This document shows positions 8,393 through 17,292 of a stretch of 64,000 bases of DNA, in pieces. Positions within the stretch are counted from its first letter, which is position 1, and the number at the start of each line of letters is the position of its first letter. Source of the DNA: Benzoatithermus flavus (GTDB lineage Bacteria > Pseudomonadota > Alphaproteobacteria > Geminicoccales > Geminicoccaceae); assembly GCF_037908215.1 (NCBI RefSeq), contig NZ_JBBLZC010000001.1, positions 1-64,000 on the forward strand, in the 5' to 3' direction. Under the pieces are notes generated by a model, which saw nothing but the letters and a program-made list of their open reading frames with translations, made no database searches and was not told where the DNA came from. The position numbers were made by a program, and so were the translations under genes.

Positions 8393-8425
8393 CGCCGTGG
8401 CCGCCGGACCGGCCGGAACTCGGCC

Positions 8426-9811
8426 TCAGTCGTCGCCATGCAGCCCCAGGGTCTTGAGCTTGCGATGCAGGGCCGAGCGCTCCATGCCGACGAAGTTCGC
8501 CGTGCGCGAGATGTTGCCGCCGAAGCGCTGGAGCTGGGCCTGGAGATAGGCGCGCTCGAACTGCTCGCGCGCCTCCCGGAGCGGCATCGAGACCAGCTCG
8601 CCGTTGGCGTTGGGGTCCATGGCGGAGGTGGCGCCGTTGGTGAGCTCGGGCGGCAGGCCGTCGATGCCGATCGGACTGCCGGGCTCGCCCGGCGCCATGA
8701 TCAGCATCCACTCGATTGCGTTGCGGAGCTGGCGCACGTCGCCCGGCCATTCGGTGGTCTGGAGCACCGCCATGGCCTCCTCGGTGATCGGGCGCGGCGG
8801 CAGGCCGGAATGGCGGGCCGCGGCCAGCATGAAGTGCCGGGCGAGCTCGGGGATGTCGACCCGCCGTTCGGCCAGGGGCGGCATGACGAGCGGTACCACG
8901 TTGAGGCGGTAATAGAGGTCCTCGCGGAAGCGGCCGGCCGCCATCTCCTGCTTGAGGTCGCGATTGGTGGACGCGATGACACGCACGTCGACCTCGACCT
9001 TGGTGTCGCCGCCGAGCCGGACGAAGCGCTGCTCCTGCAGGACGCGCAGGATCTTGCCCTGCGATTCCAGCGGCATGTCGGCGACCTGGTCGATCAGCAG
9101 CGTGCCGCCGTCCGCGCGCTCGAACGTGCCGATCATCCGGGGCTGGTCGGGCCCGAGCCAGCCGGGCTCGCACCCGAACAGCTCGATGTCGACCCGCTCG
9201 GGCGCGAGCGCCGCCGCGTTCAGGATCACGAACGGCATCGAGGCGCGGCGCGACTTGGCGTGGATCAGGCGGGCCGCGACCTCCTTGCCCGAGCCCGGCG
9301 GACCGCTGATCAGCACGCGCGAGCCGGTGGGCGCCACCTTCTCGATCGCCTGGCGCACCCGGACGATCGCCGGCGCCTGACCGATCAGCTCGGTCTCGTC
9401 GAAGGCGAGCGTTCTGAGTTCCGCCACCTCGCGCTTGAGCTGGCTCGCCTCGAGCGCTCGCTGCACGGCGAGCAGGAGCCGGTCGGACTTGAACGGCTTC
9501 TCGATGAAATCGTAAGCTCCTTTCTTGATCGCGGCGACCGCGGTCTCGATCGTACCGTGACCGCTGAACATGATCACCGGAATGTCGGGATACTGCTCCT
9601 TGATCCGCTCCAGGATCTGCACGCCGTCGAGCGCACTCCCCTCGAGCCAGATGTCGAGGAGGACGAGCCCCGGCGGGCGCCGCTCGATCTCCTTGAGCGC
9701 CTCGTCGCTGTTCGCCGCTTCCCGAGGACGGTAGCCTTCATCCTCGAGAATGGCGCCCACCACCTCGCGAATGGCTGCCTCGTCGTCGACGATGAGAACG
9801 TCTTTGCTCAT
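8426..9811 (-). CDS. ntrX: Nitrogen regulation response regulator NtrX
   Basis: 461 aa from the ATG at 9811. Receiver domain with phospho-acceptor D53 (LVLLDIW) and K in FIEKPF. The AAA+ domain has a Walker A GPPGSGKE, and the C-terminal HTH ends in GNISRTANFVGMERSALHRKLKTLG. Where sigma54 activators carry GAFTGA this protein has a divergent segment (CEPGWLGPDQPRMIG), so contact with sigma54 is doubtful; that is a visible difference from the NtrC encoded at 12124-13569. NtrX is partner of NtrY, whose gene starts 81 bp upstream. Confidence 0.93.
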   Translation of the reverse strand: MSKDVLIVDDEAAIREVVGAILEDEGYRPREAANSDEALKEIERRPPGLVLLDIWLEGSALDGVQILERIKEQYPDIPVIMFSGHGTIETAVAAIKKGAYDFIEKPFKSDRLLLAVQRALEASQLKREVAELRTLAFDETELIGQAPAIVRVRQAIEKVAPTGSRVLISGPPGSGKEVAARLIHAKSRRASMPFVILNAAALAPERVDIELFGCEPGWLGPDQPRMIGTFERADGGTLLIDQVADMPLESQGKILRVLQEQRFVRLGGDTKVEVDVRVIASTNRDLKQEMAAGRFREDLYYRLNVVPLVMPPLAERRVDIPELARHFMLAAARHSGLPPRPITEEAMAVLQTTEWPGDVRQLRNAIEWMLIMAPGEPGSPIGIDGLPPELTNGATSAMDPNANGELVSMPLREAREQFERAYLQAQLQRFGGNISRTANFVGMERSALHRKLKTLGLHGDD

Positions 9812-9892
9812 GTGCTTGGCCAGGTTCCAGCGCTTTCTTGGCGGCCGCGCCGGCATTGGCCGGCGCCCGCGTCGACGCACCCGATGGCGATC

Positions 9893-12091
9893 TCAGACGG
9901 TGCGTAGCGGGAAGGTGAGCCGCACGAGCGCACCGCCCCGTTCCCCCGCAAGCAACTCAACCGTTCCTCCGTGTTCCTCCATGATCTTCTTGACGATGGC
10001 AAGCCCCAAGCCCGTACCTTTGGCCCGTGTCGTGACATAGGGTTCGAACAGCCGCTCACGGTCGGACGGGAAGCCGGGTCCGTCGTCCTCGACCTCGATC
10101 GCGACGTGAGCGTCGTTCGAGGAAACGCGCACCGTGATCGCGCCATGCTGAGGCTGCCTCCCTTCCGACAAAGCGTTGATGCTGTTCTGCAACAGATTGG
10201 TCAGCGCCTGCGATAGCTTGGCGCCGTCGCAGACCAACCGGACCGGACGGCTCGGCGGCAGCTCGACGGTGAAGCGGATCTGCGGCCAAGCCGACTGTTG
10301 CAAGAATACCGCATCACGCACCAGCTCGTCCACATTCTCCTCACGCATCACCGGCGCGGGCATCCGAGCGAAAGCCGAAAACTCGCTGATCAGCCGGCCG
10401 ATCGTGTCGACCTGCCGCACGATGGTGCCTACCGACTTCCGGAACGACTCGCGGTCCTCCTCGTGCACCTGCCCGAGATACTTGCGCTCGAGCCGCTCGG
10501 CCGAGAGGCGGATCGGCGTCAGAGGATTCTTGACCTCGTGGGCGATGCGGCGCGCCACCTCGGCCCAGGCCGCCTGGCGCTGCGCGGAGAGGAGGGCGGT
10601 GATGTCGTCGAAGGTCACGATGTAGCCCAAGGTCCGGCCGCCGTCGCGCTGCGGCGAGAGTCGCACCAGGAGCGTGCGCTCGCGGCCATGGCGAAAGAGG
10701 CTGAGCTGGCGTTCGATCAGCTCGTCCGGATGCTGGGCCAGGGCCTCGAACAGCTTCTCGACGCCCGGCAGCACGGCCTCGATGCGCTGACCCACGATCT
10801 CGCCGTCCTCGTCGCCGAGAAAGTCCTGCGCCGCCTGGTTCGGGAGGACGATCTTGTGCTCGGGGTCGATGCCGATGACCCCCGCGCTCACCCCGGCGAG
10901 CACGGTCTCGGTGAAGCGGCGCCGCTCGTCGAGCTGCTGGTTCGCCTGGATCAGCTCGCTGCGCTGGCTCTCGAGCTGGCTCGTCATGCGGTTGAAGGCG
11001 CGGCTCAGCATGACGAACTCGTCGCTGTCGGGCCCCTCCTCGGGCACGCGCGCCAGAAGATCGCCGCTCCTGACCCGGTTCGCCGCCGTGATCAGCCGGC
11101 TGATCGGAGCGACGAGCTGGTTGGCCAGCGCCATGCCCACCCAGACCGAGGCGAAGAGGAGCAGGAGCGCGACGATCATGAAGATGAGGGCAGAGGTGAT
11201 CTGGATGCCGGAGCGCTCGCTCTGCATCCGTTGATACTCGGCCACCATGGTCTGGGTCCGCTCCATGTAGCCCAGCACCTTGGCGTCCACGAACCGGCCG
11301 ATGAAGAGATAGGCATCGCCGAAGCCGTCGAGCCGGACCAATGCCCGCACCCGATCCTCGGTGTCGCTCGTGAGCACGACCACCTCGCCGTTCGCGGCGC
11401 GGTCCAGGGCCTCGGTCGGGATCTGCTCGATCTCCATGGTGAAGGAGAGCCCGGTCCGGGCCAGCACCCGCCCGGCGCCGTCGAGCACGACCGCCTCGGT
11501 GAGCGAGCGCAAGGCGGCCTGCGCGTTCACGACCTGACGCAGCCGGGCCGGGCCGAACTCGGGGCTGATGCTCTCGCGGTTGAGGTCGGCCGCCATCGCC
11601 AGCGCGTCGGCGCGGATGTTCTCTTTATGCTCCTGCAGATAGGCCTGCGCCACGGCGAGCGAGTTCTCGAGCGCGTTCCTGACCCGCTCGCTGAACCAGT
11701 TCTCGAGGCCGGAACTCAGGAAGAACACCGAGAACACGGCGACGATGATCGCGGGTGTCACGGCGACGCCGCTGAAGAGCAGCACGAGGCGGGTATGGAG
11801 GCGCGAGCCCGCGGAGCCCTGGCGGCGCTGGAGGACGAGCTGGGTCAGGCGGCGCGCGATGACGACGCCGAGCAGCAGCAGGAGGACGAGGTCGAGGTTG
11901 AGGAGGACGAGCACGGTCCCGACATCGGGGCCGTAGGGCGGCGAGCGCGAGATCAGCCAATAGGTGGCGAGCCCCGCGGCGATGGCGCTCACGGTGAGCA
12001 CCAGCGCCAGACGGCGCTCGAGGTCGACTTGCCTGAGCCGGGCCCACAGCGCGGCACCCAGCGGTTGATGATCGGGGAAGACGGCTCTCAA
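9893..12091 (-). CDS. ntrY: Nitrogen regulation sensor histidine kinase NtrY
   Basis: 732 aa, with a TTG start at 12091; no in-frame ATG gives a complete N-terminus. Membrane segments lie at about residues 30-48, 60-80, 103-126 and 300-320, with a periplasmic sensor region (about 127-299) between the last two. Then come HAMP (about 321-375), PAS (about 395-500), the H-box RRIAHEVKNPLTPIRLSAERL with phospho-acceptor H518, and a HATPase domain with DDGPGFP and GTGLGLAIVKKIMEEHGG. It senses an unknown signal and phosphorylates NtrX. The gene begins 32 bp after ntrC, so NtrBC and NtrYX are probably co-transcribed. Confidence 0.93.
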   Translation of the reverse strand: MRAVFPDHQPLGAALWARLRQVDLERRLALVLTVSAIAAGLATYWLISRSPPYGPDVGTVLVLLNLDLVLLLLLGVVIARRLTQLVLQRRQGSAGSRLHTRLVLLFSGVAVTPAIIVAVFSVFFLSSGLENWFSERVRNALENSLAVAQAYLQEHKENIRADALAMAADLNRESISPEFGPARLRQVVNAQAALRSLTEAVVLDGAGRVLARTGLSFTMEIEQIPTEALDRAANGEVVVLTSDTEDRVRALVRLDGFGDAYLFIGRFVDAKVLGYMERTQTMVAEYQRMQSERSGIQITSALIFMIVALLLLFASVWVGMALANQLVAPISRLITAANRVRSGDLLARVPEEGPDSDEFVMLSRAFNRMTSQLESQRSELIQANQQLDERRRFTETVLAGVSAGVIGIDPEHKIVLPNQAAQDFLGDEDGEIVGQRIEAVLPGVEKLFEALAQHPDELIERQLSLFRHGRERTLLVRLSPQRDGGRTLGYIVTFDDITALLSAQRQAAWAEVARRIAHEVKNPLTPIRLSAERLERKYLGQVHEEDRESFRKSVGTIVRQVDTIGRLISEFSAFARMPAPVMREENVDELVRDAVFLQQSAWPQIRFTVELPPSRPVRLVCDGAKLSQALTNLLQNSINALSEGRQPQHGAITVRVSSNDAHVAIEVEDDGPGFPSDRERLFEPYVTTRAKGTGLGLAIVKKIMEEHGGTVELLAGERGGALVRLTFPLRTV

Positions 12092-12123
12092 CGAATGGTC
12101 CTACGGCCCGCGATGAGGGGGCA

Positions 12124-13569
12124 TCATGGAGCCCGGCTCACCTGGATGTCCAGATCGCGGATCTTCTTGCGCAGCGTGTTGCGGTTCAGTCCGAGGATGT
12201 CCGCGGCCTTGAGCTGGTTGCCGCGCGTGGCGAGCAGGGTGCGTGCGATCAGCGGCCGCTCGACCTCGCGGATCAGCCGGTCGTAGACGCCGGGCGGCGG
12301 CAAAGCGCCGTCGTGGGCGCGGAAATAGCGGTCGATGTAGCGCTCGATCGCCCCACCCAGACTGTCGTCCACCGGACCGGCCTCGGCCGGAGCCGCCGGC
12401 GGCCGCGCCTGCTCGAGCTCGAGGGTGATCACCTCCTCGCCGATCGTGTCCTCGGCGTAGAGCACGGCCAAGCGCCGGACCAGGTTCTCGAGCTCGCGGA
12501 CATTGCCGGGCCAGGTATGCGCCTTGAGGCGGACCATGGCCTCGGGGGTGAGGGTCTTCAAGGGAAGCCCGTCGGTCTGCGCCTTGGCGAGGAAGTGCTG
12601 GACCAGCGCCGGAATGTCGTCGACGCGCTCGCGCAGCGCCGGCAGGCGCAGGGGCACCACGTTCAGGCGGTAGAACAGGTCCTCGCGGAACAGGCCCTGC
12701 GCCACCATGAGCCTAAGATCGCGGTGGCTCGCGGCCACGATCCGGACGTTGGTGCGGATCGGATGATGGCCGCCCACCGGCACGAACTCGCCCTGCTGCA
12801 GCACGCGCAGGAGCCGGGTCTGGGCCTCGAGCGGCATGTCGCCGATCTCGTCGAGGAAAAGGGTGCCGCCCTCGGCCTGCTCGAAGCGGCCGACCCGACG
12901 CGCGGTGGCGCCGGTGAAGGCCCCCTTCTCGTGGCCGAACAGCTCCGATTCGATCAGCTCGCGCGGGATCGCCGCCATGTTGACGGCCACGAACGGCCCG
13001 CCTTTGCGCCGGCCGAAATCGTGCAGCGCCCGCGCCACGAGCTCCTTGCCCGTGCCGCTCTCGCCCGCGATCAACACGGTGAGGTCGGTCGTCGTGAGCC
13101 GGGCGATGATGCGGTAGATCTCCTGCATCGCCGGCGAGCGGCCGATGATCGGAAGCTGCTCCTCGGGCAGCGCCGGTCCGGCCGCAGCGAGCGCCGGCCG
13201 CTTCCTGCTCGTGAGCGAGCGCTGCACCGTGGCGATCAGGTTGCCGATGTCGAAGGGTTTCGGCAGGTACTCGAACGCCCCGCGCTCGGCCGCACGCACG
13301 GCGGTGAGCAGCGTGTTCTGGGCGCTCATGACGATGACCGGCAGATCCGGACGGAGCGTCCTGATCCGCGGCAGGAGGTCGAGCGTGTTCTCGTCGGGCA
13401 GCGCCACGTCGGTGATCACGACGTCGCCCTCGCCGGCGGCGATCCAGCGCCAGAGCGCCGCCGCCACGCTGGTCGCCTGAACTTCGTAGCCCTGGCGCGA
13501 GAGTGCTCGGCTCACCACCGTGCGGATACCGGCATCGTCCTCGGCCAGGAGAATCTTCTCGCCGCTCAT
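12124..13569 (-). CDS. ntrC: Nitrogen regulation response regulator NtrC (NR(I))
   Basis: 481 aa. The receiver domain has D54 in VVITDVALP. The sigma54-interaction AAA+ domain has Walker A GESGTGKE and an intact GAFTGA loop (about residue 219). The Fis-type HTH ends LKAADILGLNRNTLRKKIRDLDIQ. Phosphorylated NtrC activates sigma54 promoters for nitrogen assimilation. Its ATG overlaps the ntrB stop by 4 bp (ATGA), the usual translational coupling of kinase and regulator. Confidence 0.96.
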   Translation of the reverse strand: MSGEKILLAEDDAGIRTVVSRALSRQGYEVQATSVAAALWRWIAAGEGDVVITDVALPDENTLDLLPRIRTLRPDLPVIVMSAQNTLLTAVRAAERGAFEYLPKPFDIGNLIATVQRSLTSRKRPALAAAGPALPEEQLPIIGRSPAMQEIYRIIARLTTTDLTVLIAGESGTGKELVARALHDFGRRKGGPFVAVNMAAIPRELIESELFGHEKGAFTGATARRVGRFEQAEGGTLFLDEIGDMPLEAQTRLLRVLQQGEFVPVGGHHPIRTNVRIVAASHRDLRLMVAQGLFREDLFYRLNVVPLRLPALRERVDDIPALVQHFLAKAQTDGLPLKTLTPEAMVRLKAHTWPGNVRELENLVRRLAVLYAEDTIGEEVITLELEQARPPAAPAEAGPVDDSLGGAIERYIDRYFRAHDGALPPPGVYDRLIREVERPLIARTLLATRGNQLKAADILGLNRNTLRKKIRDLDIQVSRAP

Positions 13570-14708
13570 GCCACCTCCTGTCGCGGGGGCCGCTCGTGAC
13601 GCGCCTTCGCCGCCGGCAGCCGGACGCGGAACACGGCACCGGGCTCGCCCGGCTCATAAGCCACCACCCCCTGGTGATCGGCCACGATCTTGGCGACGAG
13701 CGAGAGGCCGAGGCCGCTGCCGCGCCGCTTCGTGGTGACGAAAGGCTCGAACAGGTGCTCGACCATGTCCTCGGGCACGCCGGGGCCGTTGTCGCGCACC
13801 TCGACCGTGATCGGCAGTTCGAGCCGCTCGCGGCTGTTGCCGACCGCCACGCGCAGGCCGTGCTGGTAGTGAGTCACGAGCGTGATCTGGCCGCCTTCGG
13901 TGGGCGCCGCCTCGGCGGCGTTCTTGACGAGGTTCAAGAACACCTGGATCAGCCGGTCGCGGTTGCCCTCGACCTCGGGCAGCGACGGGTCGTAGAGTTC
14001 GACGATCCGCAGGTGCCGGGCGAAGCCGGCCTCCGCGATCCGCCGCACATGCTCGAGCACCTGGTGGATATTGACCGAGCGCCGCTCGGGCGGGACCGTA
14101 TCGCCGAACTCCTCCATGCGCTCGACGAGCGCGCAGATCCGGTCGGTCTCGTCGCAGATGAGCTGGATCAGCGGCCGGTCGTCCTCGCCCACGGCGGGCT
14201 CGAGAAGCTGGGCAGCGCCGCGGATGCCGGAGAGCGGATTCTTGACCTCGTGCGCCAGGGTCGCGGCGAGGCCGGCCACCGAGCGGGTCGAGCGCCGGTG
14301 CGAGATCTGCTGGTCGAGCCGGCGCGCCACCGAGCAGGGATGCAGGACGACGAGCACGTGCCCCGGCAACTCCGGAATCGGGCACAAGTGACAATCGACG
14401 TTGACCACTTCGCCGCGGGCCAGCGTCAGCTCGACGCCGTAATCGGAGATCGAGCTTCCGCTCGCCTGTACCTGCCGGGCGAGCGCCATTATGGTCGCGT
14501 GCGGCGCCACCAGCTCCTGCAGCCCGCGACCGGCGAGCACGTTCCAGCTCGCCGAGAAGAGCTGCTCGGCCGCGGGGTTGGCGGCATGGAAGCGCAAGGC
14601 CTCGTCCAGGGAGAACACGGCGCTTGGGATGCTCTGCAGGAGAATGCCGGGATCGCAGGCCCATCGATCGTGGGCTCCCTTGAGGGAGGTCTGGCGCATC
14701 GGGGGCAT
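13566..14708 (-). CDS. ntrB: Nitrogen regulation sensor histidine kinase/phosphatase NtrB (NR(II))
   Basis: 380 aa from the ATG at 14708; an alternative ATG at 14699 is possible, and 40 further upstream codons are not typical of the family. No membrane segments, so it is cytosolic. PAS domain at about residues 25-125, H-box LAATLAHEVKNPLSGIRGAAQLLE with H153, N-box NLVKNAAEAAP, and G-boxes DNGPGVP and GSGLGLSLVAKIVADHQG. It phosphorylates or dephosphorylates NtrC under PII control. dusB (nifR3), often the gene before ntrB in this group, is not here; ispDF is divergent instead. Confidence 0.95.
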   Translation of the reverse strand: MPPMRQTSLKGAHDRWACDPGILLQSIPSAVFSLDEALRFHAANPAAEQLFSASWNVLAGRGLQELVAPHATIMALARQVQASGSSISDYGVELTLARGEVVNVDCHLCPIPELPGHVLVVLHPCSVARRLDQQISHRRSTRSVAGLAATLAHEVKNPLSGIRGAAQLLEPAVGEDDRPLIQLICDETDRICALVERMEEFGDTVPPERRSVNIHQVLEHVRRIAEAGFARHLRIVELYDPSLPEVEGNRDRLIQVFLNLVKNAAEAAPTEGGQITLVTHYQHGLRVAVGNSRERLELPITVEVRDNGPGVPEDMVEHLFEPFVTTKRRGSGLGLSLVAKIVADHQGVVAYEPGEPGAVFRVRLPAAKARHERPPRQEVA

Positions 14709-14875
14709 CGGGCCGCCATCCTTTGCCGATCTGATAAGCACGAGAGCGAATGTGCCTAAGTTTATAGCAGATGATGCGGAGCCGACAAAGAGCCGACGCG
14801 CTGCGCTCGGCCGGACCACAACGGGCACGAGGTCGCCGACGCGGCGGCTTCCGGCCGCAGCGGCGTAGACGGACG

Positions 14876-16036
14876 ATGCACACGGTCGCGCTCGTCGTGG
14901 CGGCCGGGCGGGGCGAGCGCTTCGGCGCCGCCCTGCCCAAGCAATATGCGAGCCTGGCAGGAAAGCCGATCCTGCGGCACGCCGTCGAGGCGTTCCTCGC
15001 TCACCCGCTGATCGACGCCGTGCGCGTCGTGATCGGGCCCGAGGACCGATCGCTCTACGATGCGGCGACTCGGGGGCTCGACCTCCTGCCGCCCGTGATC
15101 GGGGGTGCCTCGCGGCAGGAGACGGTCCGGCGCGGCCTCGAGAGCCTGGAGCCGCTGGCCCCCGACCACGTGCTCGTCCACGATGCGGCCCGGCCGCTCG
15201 TGTCGGCGGCGGTGATCGGGCGTGTCGTCGCGGCGCTGGAGCATCATCCGGCCGTGCTGCCGGTGCTGCCGGTCGTCGATACCCTGAAGCGGGTGGCGGA
15301 CGGGCTGGTCGCGGGCGAGGCGGCGCGCGACGGGCTGGCGCGGGCGCAGACGCCGCAGGGATTCCGTTTCCCTCTGATCCTGGCAGCCCACCGCGCGGCC
15401 GAGGACCGGGGCTACACCGACGACACGGCGATCGCGGCCGCAGCCGGGCTCGAGGTCGCGACCGTCGCGGGAGAGAGCCGCAACATGAAGCTGACCCTGC
15501 CCGAGGATCTCGGCCTTGCCGAGGCGCTCCTGCGCAGCCCGGCCCTTCGCTGGCGCACCGGCCTCGGCTTCGACGTCCATGCCTTCGCCGAAGGCCGGCC
15601 GCTGATCCTGTGCGGTGTCCGGATCCCGCACGATCGGGGCCTCGCCGGGCACTCGGACGCCGACGTGGCGTTCCACGCCGTCACCGACGCCATCCTGGGC
15701 ACGCTCGGAGCGGGCGACATCGGCACCCATTTCCCGCCCGGCGACCCGCGCTGGCGGGACGCCGATTCGGCCCGCTTCCTGCGCCATGCGGTCGAGCTTC
15801 TGGCCGCGCGCGGCGGGCGGATCGAGAACGTCGATCTCGTCATCGTCTGCGAGCGGCCGAAGATCGGCCCGCACCGGGAGGCGATGACGGCGCGTCTGGC
15901 CGAGGTGCTGGGCGTCGGCCCGGATCAGGTCGGCATCAAGGCCACGACCAGCGAGAAGCTCGGCTTCACCGGCCGTGGCGAGGGCATCGCCGCGCAGGCC
16001 GTGGTCAGCGTGGCGCTGCCCGAACGCGCGGGCTAG
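14876..16036 (+). CDS. ispDF: Bifunctional IspD/IspF isoprenoid enzyme
   Basis: 386 aa. The N-terminal cytidylyltransferase (IspD, about 1-222) has AAGRGERFGAALPKQY and the VHDAARP strand. The C-terminal cyclodiphosphate synthase (IspF, about 228-386) has GFDVHAF, GHSDADV (metal-binding) and the IKATTSEKLGFTGRGEG signature. Together they catalyse two non-consecutive steps of the MEP pathway (CDP-ME formation and MECDP formation). This fusion is common in Alphaproteobacteria. The start at 14876 matches the IspD N-terminus; 35 in-frame upstream codons are not homologous. It is divergent from ntrB, sharing a 167-bp gap. Confidence 0.96.
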   Translation: MHTVALVVAAGRGERFGAALPKQYASLAGKPILRHAVEAFLAHPLIDAVRVVIGPEDRSLYDAATRGLDLLPPVIGGASRQETVRRGLESLEPLAPDHVLVHDAARPLVSAAVIGRVVAALEHHPAVLPVLPVVDTLKRVADGLVAGEAARDGLARAQTPQGFRFPLILAAHRAAEDRGYTDDTAIAAAAGLEVATVAGESRNMKLTLPEDLGLAEALLRSPALRWRTGLGFDVHAFAEGRPLILCGVRIPHDRGLAGHSDADVAFHAVTDAILGTLGAGDIGTHFPPGDPRWRDADSARFLRHAVELLAARGGRIENVDLVIVCERPKIGPHREAMTARLAEVLGVGPDQVGIKATTSEKLGFTGRGEGIAAQAVVSVALPERAG

Positions 16037-16070
16037 CATCCGCTCCACCCCGGAGGGAGGATCCAGCACC

Positions 16071-16574
16071 ATGTTCCCGGACGACTGCCTTGCGGCCGCG
16101 CGAGCGCTCCTCGACGCCTGTGCCGCGCGGGGCCTGCGGCTCGCCACCGCCGAATCCTGCACGGGCGGGCTGATCGCGGGCTGCCTCACCGAGATCGCCG
16201 GCTCCTCGGCCGTGGTCGACCGGGGCTGGATCGTCTACGACAACCGCGCCAAGGTCGAGATGCTGGGCGTGCGTGCGGCCACGCTGGCGGAGCACGGCGC
16301 CGTGAGCGCCGCCACCGCCATGGAGATGGTCTCGGGCGCTCTCGCCCGCTCGGGCTGCGATCTCGCCATCGCCGTCACCGGCATCGCCGGGCCCGGTGGC
16401 GGCAGCGCCGGCAAACCCGTGGGCCTCGTCCACCTTGCCGCGGCCCGACGCTCGGGCGAGGTCGCGCACGAGCGTCACGTCTTCACGGGCGATCGCCGCT
16501 CGATCCGGCTGCAGACCGTGCACCGGGCGCTGCGGATGGCGCTCGGCCTGATCGGACCCACGGAGATCGCATGA
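16071..16574 (+). CDS. pncC: CinA C-terminal domain amidohydrolase (nicotinamide-nucleotide amidase, PncC type)
   Basis: 167 aa after a strong GGAGGGAGGA site. Carries the CinA-C signatures TAESCTGGLIAGCLTEIAGSS and AVTGIAGPGGGSAGKPVGLV. It lacks the N-terminal COG1058 domain of full-length CinA, so only the deamidase half (NMN to nicotinate mononucleotide, pyridine nucleotide salvage) is predicted. It follows ispDF by 34 bp, and its last codons overlap the acetyltransferase start by 4 bp. Confidence 0.93.
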   Translation: MFPDDCLAAARALLDACAARGLRLATAESCTGGLIAGCLTEIAGSSAVVDRGWIVYDNRAKVEMLGVRAATLAEHGAVSAATAMEMVSGALARSGCDLAIAVTGIAGPGGGSAGKPVGLVHLAAARRSGEVAHERHVFTGDRRSIRLQTVHRALRMALGLIGPTEIA

Positions 16575-17272
16575 GCCACCGTCTGAACGCCTTGGGCCAG
16601 CCCATCGGCGAGCCCGTTTCGGGCTGGAGCCCGCGCCCGCGGCCGGGCCGCGACCCCATCGAGGGCCGCTGGTGCCGGATCGAGCCGCTCGATCCCGCCC
16701 GCCACGCCGAGGCGCTGTTTGAGGCCAATGCCGCCGACCGCGAGGGGCGGATGTGGACCTACCTGCCTTATGGGCCGTTCGAACGGCTCGCCGAGTATCG
16801 GACCTGGGTCGGGCGCATGGCGGCGAGCGAGGACCCGTTGTTCCACGCCATTCTCGACCGGCGCTCGGACAAGGCGGTGGGGGTCGCCTCGTACCTGCGG
16901 ATCGAGCCCGCCGTGGGCGTGATCGAGGTCGGCCACATCGCCTATTCCCCTGCCCTCCAGCGCACGCCGGCCGCGACCGAGGCCATGTATCTCCTGATGC
17001 GCCGCGCGTTCGACGAGCTCGGCTACCGGCGCTACGAGTGGAAGTGCGACGCGCTGAACGCACCCTCGCGCGCAGCCGCCGAACGGCTGGGCTTCCGCTT
17101 CGAGGGCATCTTCCGCCAGGCGACGATCTATAAGGGCAGGAACCGCGACACGGCCTGGTATGCGATCATCGACAAGGAGTGGCCGGAACGGAAGGCCGCC
17201 TTCGAGGCCTGGCTCGAGCCCGGCAACTTCGACGAGGCGGGCCGGCAGCGCCGGGCGCTGGCGCGGCCCTGA
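16571..17272 (+). CDS. GNAT family N-acetyltransferase (RimJ/RimL type)
   Basis: 233 aa. RimJ/RimL-like layout: CRIEPLDPARHAEALFEANA at the N-terminus, acetyl-CoA region IEVGHIAYSPALQRTPAATEA, and the C-terminal YRRYEWKCDALNAPSRAAAERLGFRFEG hallmark. It transfers acetyl to an amine or protein N-terminus; the target is not evident. ATGA overlap with pncC indicates a shared operon ispDF-pncC-GNAT. The short gap to the convergent emrB-like stop (20 bp) shows no clear terminator. Confidence 0.85.
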   Translation: MSHRLNALGQPIGEPVSGWSPRPRPGRDPIEGRWCRIEPLDPARHAEALFEANAADREGRMWTYLPYGPFERLAEYRTWVGRMAASEDPLFHAILDRRSDKAVGVASYLRIEPAVGVIEVGHIAYSPALQRTPAATEAMYLLMRRAFDELGYRRYEWKCDALNAPSRAAAERLGFRFEGIFRQATIYKGRNRDTAWYAIIDKEWPERKAAFEAWLEPGNFDEAGRQRRALARP

Positions 17273-17292
17273 GCCCTCCCCTGAGCCCTCGC

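Noticed and set aside
6012..9173. A 1053-codon open frame on the minus strand through dat, trkA and ntrX
   Set aside because: It reads Arg/Pro/Ala-rich, lacks any domain, and occupies another frame of three clear genes. High GC leaves long stop-free shadows.
10298..12286. A 662-codon open frame on the + strand opposite ntrY
   Set aside because: Opposite-strand shadow of ntrY; no family signature and no ribosome-binding site.
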